Shown: piece after piece, positions 14,447 to 17,453 of the stretch
How positions within the stretch are numbered: position 1 is the stretch's first letter
Layout: each line of letters begins with the position of its first letter
Assembly (NCBI GenBank): GCA_017880825.1
Contig: JADGRN010000009.1
Location: 1 to 17,453 of the forward strand
Reading direction: 5' to 3'
DNA: 17,453 nt
Source of the DNA: Methylophilaceae bacterium
GTDB taxonomy: Bacteria; Pseudomonadota; Gammaproteobacteria; Burkholderiales; Methylophilaceae
The notes under the pieces: model-generated
Seen by the model: only the letters and a program-made list of their open reading frames with translations
Told to the model about the DNA's origin: nothing
Database searches by the model: none
Translations under genes and position numbers: made by a program

Positions 14447-15319
14447 ATGCCAGCCATGAAAAGCGCATTTAAAACCGTTGCCCTTATCGGCAAATATATG
14501 AGCCCCGAAATCAGGGAGCCGATGCTCGCGCTCGCGGATTTTATGGCTGAGCGGCAGATCCATGTCCTGGTCGAAGAACAAACGGCCGAGCAACTTGATA
14601 TCAAGGGCTACACCACGGTGCATATCAAGGACATTGGCGCCACTGCCGATTTGGCTGTGGTGCTGGGTGGCGATGGCACCATGCTGACCGTGGCGCGGGC
14701 ACTGATGCATTCCAGCATCCCGTTGGTGGGCGTCAATCGCGGCCGTTTCGGTTTCCTCACCGATCTCAGCTCCGAATCCATGCTGGAGTCCATGGGGCAT
14801 ATTCTGACGGGCAAGTTCAATATCGAGCAGCGCATGTTGCTTTCCGCCACCATTTTTCGTGATGGCAAAGTGTTGAACGAAGATAGCGCGTTGAATGATG
14901 TGGTGGTGAGCAAGGGCGCGACGGCGCGCTTGATTGAGCTGGAAATATCGATCGATGGCCAGTTCGTGCATCGCCAGCGCTCTGATGGCCTGATAGTGGC
15001 GACGCCTACCGGCACCACGGCCTATGCGCTTTCCGCTGGAGGGCCGATATTGCACCCAGGGTTGGAGGCGATAGCGCTGGTACCGATTTGTCCGCATACT
15101 CTGAGCAATCGGCCGATTGCCATCAATAGCGCCAGCAAGGTCGAAATCACTTTGACAGAATCTGGCGATAGCTGCGTGTTGTTTGATGGGCATCAGAGTA
15201 CTGCACTGGTCCAAGGTGACAAGGTGCTGGTGCAACGTGCACAGAAAATGGTCTCTCTGCTGCATCCGCTGGAGCATAGTCATTTTGCTATGTTGCGGGA
15301 GAAGCTCCATTGGGGCTGA
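14447..15319 (+). CDS. nadK: NAD kinase (ATP- or polyphosphate-dependent)
   Basis: NadK phosphorylates NAD+ to NADP+ in the cytoplasm. The 290-residue protein contains VVLGGDGTMLTVAR (71-84) with the GGDG nucleotide-binding motif at 74-77, GVNRGRFGFLTDL (95-107), ALNDVVV (148-154), RQRSDGLIVATPTGTTAYAL (about 176-195) with the conserved TPTGSTAY-type loop, and SAGGPILHP (196-204). This is the full motif series at the normal length. Two ATGs compete: 14447 and 14456. The second gives MKSAFKTVALIGKY, closer to the usual family N-terminus, but neither has a clear ribosome site. It is divergent from the pbgA-like gene and followed by recN after 30 bases, a pairing widespread in proteobacteria. 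Confidence 0.95.
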   Translation: MPAMKSAFKTVALIGKYMSPEIREPMLALADFMAERQIHVLVEEQTAEQLDIKGYTTVHIKDIGATADLAVVLGGDGTMLTVARALMHSSIPLVGVNRGRFGFLTDLSSESMLESMGHILTGKFNIEQRMLLSATIFRDGKVLNEDSALNDVVVSKGATARLIELEISIDGQFVHRQRSDGLIVATPTGTTAYALSAGGPILHPGLEAIALVPICPHTLSNRPIAINSASKVEITLTESGDSCVLFDGHQSTALVQGDKVLVQRAQKMVSLLHPLEHSHFAMLREKLHWG

Positions 15320-15349
15320 TTCCGCGAAACTGAATGAGTTGGTCCGACC

Positions 15350-17011
15350 ATGCTGCAAACCCTATCCATCCGTGATTTCGTTATTGTCGACAAACTCGAC
15401 CTAGAGTTTTCGGCCGGATTCACCGTGCTTACCGGGGAGACGGGCGCCGGTAAATCCATCCTGGTTGATGCCTTATCGCTGGCGCTAGGCGCGCGCGGTG
15501 AAGGTGGCGTGGTACGCAGCGGCAGCGAGCGTGCCGAAATCAGCGCCAGCTTCGATATTGCCGAAGTTTCAGATTTACAGGGCTGGCTGCGCGAGAACGA
15601 GCTAATCAGCGAGGACGATCAATTGCTGGTGCGCAGGGTCATTTATGCCGATGGCCGCTCTCGAGCCTTCATTAATGGCCTGCCCGCGACCATCCAGCAG
15701 TTGCGCGATGCCGGAGAATTTCTGGTGGATATTTACAGCCAGAATGCTTATCACTCGCTGCTCAAACTTTCCAGCCAGCGCCAGGTTCTTGACGAATTCG
15801 GTGGCGTCAGCAGTCTGGCTGCCGAAGTGGGCGCGCATTACCGAACCTGGCATACCCTGCATCAACGCCGCGTGGAGATGGAGCGCAACGCCGCGGCCTA
15901 TGCCGATGAACTGGCGGAACTACGCGATCAAGTGCGTGAACTCACGCAGCTTGGGTTTTCCAGCGACGAATGGGAGCCGTTGCAACAAGAGTATAGCCGT
16001 CTGGCGCATGGCGCGAGTCTGCTGAGCGGCGTCGAAGAATGTCGCGACTTGCTGGCTGAAAGTGAATTTGCCGCACTGCGCCAGCTCAACAGCGTGCAAC
16101 ACAAACTGCAAAGCCTGCATGAATATGATGCCGGCTTGCAGGAGGCGCTGGACACGCTGGATTCAGCGATGATCCAGCTGCAGGAGACCGACCGTTTCCT
16201 CAATCGTTATCTGCAGCGCGCAGAGCTGGACCCGCAGCGTCTATCCGAGGTGGAAAGCCGCATTCAGGCCATTCACTTCGCAGCGCGCAAGTATCGCCTA
16301 CGCCCTGAAGAATTGGCTGACGCGCTAGCCCAATGGCAGGTGCGCATGAATGAGTTGGAGGATGCAGGCAACGATGGCGCATTGGCGCGTCAGGAGGCCG
16401 AGGCAAAACAGGTTTATGAAAAACTTGCTGATGAATTGAGTCGTGGCCGTAAACAGGCCGCTCAAAGCTTGAGCCAAAAAATTACCCTGGAAATGCAGCG
16501 TCTTGCGCTGGCCGGGGGCAAATTCTCGGTCGCGCTGGAGCCACAGGAAGCTGCGGCAAGCGGAATGGAGCAGATCGAATTTGTGGTTGCCGGACATACC
16601 GGCGTGGCATTGCGCCCGCTGGCCAAAGTCGCGTCTGGTGGTGAGCTTTCACGCATCAGCCTCGCCATACGCGTGGTGACAGCCCAGCAGGGCATCATCC
16701 CCACCATGATTTTTGATGAGGTGGATGTCGGTATCGGTGGCGGTGTGGCGGAAATCGTCGGTCAGTTATTGAAAAAACTGGGTGAGCAACGCCAAGTGTT
16801 AGTGATTACCCACTTGCCGCAAGTCGCAGCACAAGGCGGGCAGCATCTGCGTGTGAGCAAAACGGCTATCAATGGCGCGACCTTGAGCCATATCGAACTG
16901 CTCAATCAGGATGCGCGCATTGAAGAAGTGGCGCGTATGCTGGGGGGCGTGGAGATTACACAGACTACCCGCAACCATGCCAGAGAGATGTTGGGCGTCG
17001 GAGCGCCCTAA
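15350..17011 (+). CDS. recN: DNA repair protein RecN
   Basis: RecN is an SMC-like ATPase of recombinational double-strand-break repair. The protein has 553 residues, the same as E. coli RecN. It starts MLQTLSIRDFVIVDKLDLEF with the Walker A GETGAGKS at 29-36. A central region of about 160-360 is rich in heptad-like charged/leucine sequence forming the short coiled coil. The ABC signature ASGGELSR is at 428-435 and the Walker B MIFDEVDVGIGG at 453-464, followed by the ITHLPQVAAQGGQHLRV D/H-loop region. The start gives the canonical N-terminus. It follows nadK by 30 bases and is probably co-transcribed. No SOS LexA box (CTG-N10-CAG consensus) was convincing in front of it, which fits transcription from nadK. 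Confidence 0.97.
   Translation: MLQTLSIRDFVIVDKLDLEFSAGFTVLTGETGAGKSILVDALSLALGARGEGGVVRSGSERAEISASFDIAEVSDLQGWLRENELISEDDQLLVRRVIYADGRSRAFINGLPATIQQLRDAGEFLVDIYSQNAYHSLLKLSSQRQVLDEFGGVSSLAAEVGAHYRTWHTLHQRRVEMERNAAAYADELAELRDQVRELTQLGFSSDEWEPLQQEYSRLAHGASLLSGVEECRDLLAESEFAALRQLNSVQHKLQSLHEYDAGLQEALDTLDSAMIQLQETDRFLNRYLQRAELDPQRLSEVESRIQAIHFAARKYRLRPEELADALAQWQVRMNELEDAGNDGALARQEAEAKQVYEKLADELSRGRKQAAQSLSQKITLEMQRLALAGGKFSVALEPQEAAASGMEQIEFVVAGHTGVALRPLAKVASGGELSRISLAIRVVTAQQGIIPTMIFDEVDVGIGGGVAEIVGQLLKKLGEQRQVLVITHLPQVAAQGGQHLRVSKTAINGATLSHIELLNQDARIEEVARMLGGVEITQTTRNHAREMLGVGAP
16993..17008. terminator. Possible GC-rich hairpin at the recN 3' end
   Basis: GGGCGT (16993-16998) and GCGCCC (17003-17008) pair (one U-G) around a CGGA tetraloop, ending one base before the recN TAA. 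The small membrane-protein gene converges from the right, ending 17 bases after recN. There is no T-run on either side, so it is at best a weak or protein-dependent terminator. Confidence 0.25.
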
Positions 17012-17028
17012 TCATACGCCTGCGGTCG

Positions 17029-17235
17029 TTACAGCCTGATGAAATACGGCACAGCACAGAGCGCCGCCCCGACTAGAAACAGCAGCAGTGTATTGGACAC
17101 AAAATATGGATAGACCATCAGCCCCAGCCCACAAATCATGGGCATGGCAACCTGCTGTTTTTTGCCGTAAATGAAGTAGCCCAAGCCGATTGAGCCAAAA
17201 ATGACTCCCCAGATGATTTGGGCGGTGCTGTCCAC
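17029..17235 (-). CDS. Small two-helix membrane protein of unknown function
   Basis: The 68-residue protein has two hydrophobic segments, about 6-22 (QIIWGVIFGSIGLGYFI) and 32-64 (ICGLGLMVYPYFVSNTLLLF then LVGAALCAVPYFI), separated by a basic GKKQQ turn. That is the layout of a short helical-hairpin inner-membrane protein. I recall similar short proteins in proteobacteria annotated only loosely (for example as 'amino acid transport protein'), without a demonstrated function. The start is GTG at 17235-17233, chosen because it puts the first helix near the N-terminus and lies 18 bases after the fur stop; no strong ribosome site is seen. It is co-directional with fur, so it may share its transcript. 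Confidence 0.65.
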   Translation of the reverse strand: MDSTAQIIWGVIFGSIGLGYFIYGKKQQVAMPMICGLGLMVYPYFVSNTLLLFLVGAALCAVPYFIRL

Positions 17236-17253
17236 TTAGCCGGTTTTTGCCAA

Positions 17254-17453
17254 TCAAGTTTTATACGGGCACGGCTGCTTGGTGCAATCCGCGTAGATGT
17301 GAAGCGAGTGGTCGCGGATGGTGAAGCCGAGCTCGGTGGCAACTTTTTCCTGACGCGCCTCGATGGCCGTATCGTAGAACTCCTCGACATGGCCGCATTG
17401 CAGACAAACGATGTGATCGTGATGTTCGCCCTTGTTCAGTTCAAACACCGACT
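17254..17453 (-). CDS. fur: Ferric uptake regulator Fur, C-terminal part (partial, cut by window edge)
   Basis: The visible 65-66 C-terminal residues contain ELNKGEHHDHIVCLQCGHVEE, the Fur dimerisation-domain signature. It includes the HHDH metal-binding histidines and a CxxC that holds structural zinc. DTAIEARQEKVATELGF follows, then a second cysteine pair, CTKQPC, near the end. Fur represses iron-uptake genes when loaded with Fe2+. The start and DNA-binding domain lie beyond base 17453, so its promoter cannot be examined. The sequence is clearly Fur rather than Zur or PerR by its overall C-terminal pattern, though this is a family-level judgement. Confidence 0.93.
   Translation of the reverse strand, partial: SVFELNKGEHHDHIVCLQCGHVEEFYDTAIEARQEKVATELGFTIRDHSLHIYADCTKQPCPYKT

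Noticed and set aside
14414..14458. CATGGCT / AGCCATG repeat that could pair over the nadK start
   Set aside because: Only seven bases with a wide gap of 31 bases; too weak without comparative support.
14444..15358. Long minus-strand open frame of 304 codons opposite nadK
   Set aside because: It lies exactly antisense to nadK, whose full motif set is present. The antisense peptide is rich in His, Arg and Gln with no recognisable domain, as expected for a shadow frame in GC-biased DNA.

Overview
The window looks like a piece of a betaproteobacterial chromosome. I infer this from the gene set hrcA, hemH, nadK, recN and fur lying together, and from protein features typical of that class. An order such as Nitrosomonadales is plausible but cannot be proven here. 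Most of it is cell-envelope (LPS/surface glycan) biosynthesis next to conserved housekeeping genes.

Layout. Bases 1-212 are the GC-rich 3' end of an unidentified, probably exported protein. Bases 263-570 are a small gene graveyard: the N-terminal start of a family-2 glycosyltransferase joined to the C-terminal end of a UDP-glucuronate-type 4-epimerase, each with a visible frameshift. Bases 590-3784 (+ strand) hold a compact AT-rich trio: a TagB/TagF-like glycerophosphotransferase, a radical SAM/SPASM enzyme and a rhamnosyltransferase-like GT2. Converging on it from the right is a minus-strand array. It reads hrcA, hemH, hldD, gmhA, hldE, waaF, a CatB-like acetyltransferase and a membrane GT39/GT83-type glycosyltransferase. 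Upstream of hrcA, on the same strand, is a PbgA/YejM-like inner-membrane sulfatase-fold protein. Divergent from it are nadK and recN (+). At the right edge lie a small two-helix membrane protein and the C-terminal part of fur (both minus).

How the genes fit together. GmhA, HldE and HldD convert sedoheptulose-7-phosphate to ADP-L-glycero-D-manno-heptose, and WaaF adds that heptose to the LPS inner core. The flanking acetyltransferase, GT39-type enzyme and plus-strand trio probably decorate or extend the surface glycan. The PbgA/YejM-like protein belongs to a family linked to LPS homeostasis and outer-membrane lipid balance. HemH, NadK, RecN, HrcA and Fur are housekeeping or stress genes.

Two structural signals stand out. 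First, base composition drops sharply at about 7030, between hldE and waaF, although both are in one array. Everything from about 450 to 7030 is AT-rich, suggesting an exchanged glycan block whose left border is marked by broken genes. Second, the nadK/pbgA-like divergent intergenic region carries a 28-base near-perfect palindrome holding a -35-like hexamer in each arm, followed by a second inverted repeat. This looks like a shared operator or promoter region and also argues that the pbgA-like gene starts at 14297. No tRNA, rRNA, CRISPR array, insertion sequence or CIRCE element was seen.
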